64,000 nucleotides of DNA from Paraglaciecola sp030730205. Lineage in GTDB: Bacteria; Pseudomonadota; Gammaproteobacteria; Enterobacterales; Alteromonadaceae. The notes under the pieces were generated by a model. The model did not search any database. It was not told the DNA's origin and worked only from the letters and a program-made list of their open reading frames with translations. Each line of letters opens with the position of its first letter. Position 1 is the stretch's first letter. A program made the position numbers and the translations under genes. Positions 63,496 to 64,000 of this stretch are shown here, in pieces. The stretch spans positions 186,001-250,000 of the forward strand of contig NZ_JBGQOM010000007.1 in the NCBI RefSeq assembly GCF_052119645.1, given 5' to 3'.

Positions 63496-64000
63496 ATGGC
63501 TGCGGTAATGACTAAAATTCGGCAACAACCTATCTGGATAGCCCTCGCTATTGTGGTACTTCTGGTGTTGTGGGTTGGCTCTGGAATGCTATCTAACGAC
63601 GATAAGGTGAATCCAAATCATGTTGACAAACATCGTATTTCCCCGCTAGTTAAAGTCAATGCAACGCGTTTTAAGGCAGAACAGGTTAATCGTGAAATCA
63701 CCCTATATGGCCGCACTGAGCCCGACCGAGTTGCTATCTTAAGAGCCGAGGTAAAGGGCCTTGTTAAAGCAATATTTATCAGGGAGGGAGAGTTTGTTAA
63801 ACAAGGTCAACAGCTAATTCAGATTGATAATGCCGATTCATTAAGCCGGTTGTTATCAGCAAAAGCGATGCTTAAACAACGGGAAATTGAATTAGATGGC
63901 GCCCAATCATTAGGCAAGCAAGGTTATCAATCTCAGGTAAATTTAGCACAAGCGAAAGCGAATTTAGCAAGCGCTAAAGCAGAGGTCAGTTTGTTAGAAC
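63496..64000 (+). CDS. RND efflux periplasmic adaptor, 5' part only
   Basis: Partial gene running off the window end (168 codons visible, no stop). An N-terminal membrane anchor (IWIALAIVVLLVLWVGSG) is followed by the adaptor lipoyl half-motif AEVKGLVKAIFIREGEFVKQ and the start of the alpha-hairpin (LKQREIELDGAQSL, LAQAKANLASAKAEV). It is the second RND adaptor in the window; a permease gene is expected downstream. ATG 63496 or 63508 is the start. Confidence 0.88.
   Translation, partial: MAAVMTKIRQQPIWIALAIVVLLVLWVGSGMLSNDDKVNPNHVDKHRISPLVKVNATRFKAEQVNREITLYGRTEPDRVAILRAEVKGLVKAIFIREGEFVKQGQQLIQIDNADSLSRLLSAKAMLKQREIELDGAQSLGKQGYQSQVNLAQAKANLASAKAEVSLLE

Overview
The window looks like chromosomal DNA of a marine gammaproteobacterium of the Alteromonadales (Paraglaciecola/Glaciecola/Alteromonas type). 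The evidence is moderate GC with gammaproteobacterial housekeeping genes (pgi, tal, polB, yaaA, rnpB) lying beside a polysaccharide-utilisation locus with a large TonB-dependent receptor and flavin-dependent halogenase-like genes. Several lineage-typical domains of unknown function (DUF4266, DUF3570, DUF2750, DUF3718, DUF2164, DUF2799) point the same way. This placement is inferred from gene content, not from a marker-gene tree.

Region 1 (66-11259) is one tight, co-directional run of 11 genes: a DUF4266 lipoprotein, a DUF3570 outer-membrane barrel, a coiled-coil exported protein, three TPR proteins (two of them lipoproteins), a small exported protein, a TolQ/ExbB-like channel, two TolR/ExbD-like proteins and an AgmX/TonB-like trans-envelope protein. 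It resembles the ancestral core of the Myxococcus Agl/Glt trans-envelope machine and is the best candidate here for a poorly described system. One ExbD-like protein has Asn where the proton-carrying Asp normally sits; its partner keeps Asp.

Region 2 (about 11.4-16.2 kb) is an AT-rich island: a short repeat that may be a RAYT/REP remnant, two small unknown genes, a C5-cytosine methyltransferase divergent from a probable PD-(D/E)XK restriction endonuclease, and a frameshifted, truncated Fic gene.

Region 3 (16.2-35.6 kb) is mostly housekeeping and envelope genes: an RND efflux pair, RNase P RNA with a good promoter, a DsrE-like protein, a 56-residue DUF3545-like gene, a CPA2 antiporter, a TMEM175-like protein without the FSD motif, pgi and tal, a barrel protein with a DUF2799 lipoprotein, yaaA, a YkgJ protein, DUF2750 and DUF3718 proteins, and a PKD-repeat lipoprotein.

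Region 4 (35.7-52.0 kb) is a plant-type glycan locus. It has a ThuA-like protein and ManD on the minus strand, then on the plus strand a free ExoP-type galactose-binding-like domain, GH9, GH43, a TonB-dependent receptor, two tandem halogenase-like flavoproteins and a GH3 exo-beta-glucosidase. A perfect LacI/GalR-type palindrome precedes the GH3 gene. The gene set suggests beta-glucan and xylan-type oligosaccharides, with mannonate from uronic acids feeding central metabolism.

Region 5 (52.0-64.0 kb) holds a TPR-GGDEF diguanylate cyclase directly joined to DNA polymerase II, a lone receiver-domain protein, UPF0149, a second DUF2750, a STAS-like protein, a large Cys/Met-metabolism PLP enzyme, DUF2164, a RecQ-family helicase, and the 5' part of a second RND adaptor gene that runs off the end. 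No tRNA, CRISPR array or intact insertion sequence was recognised.
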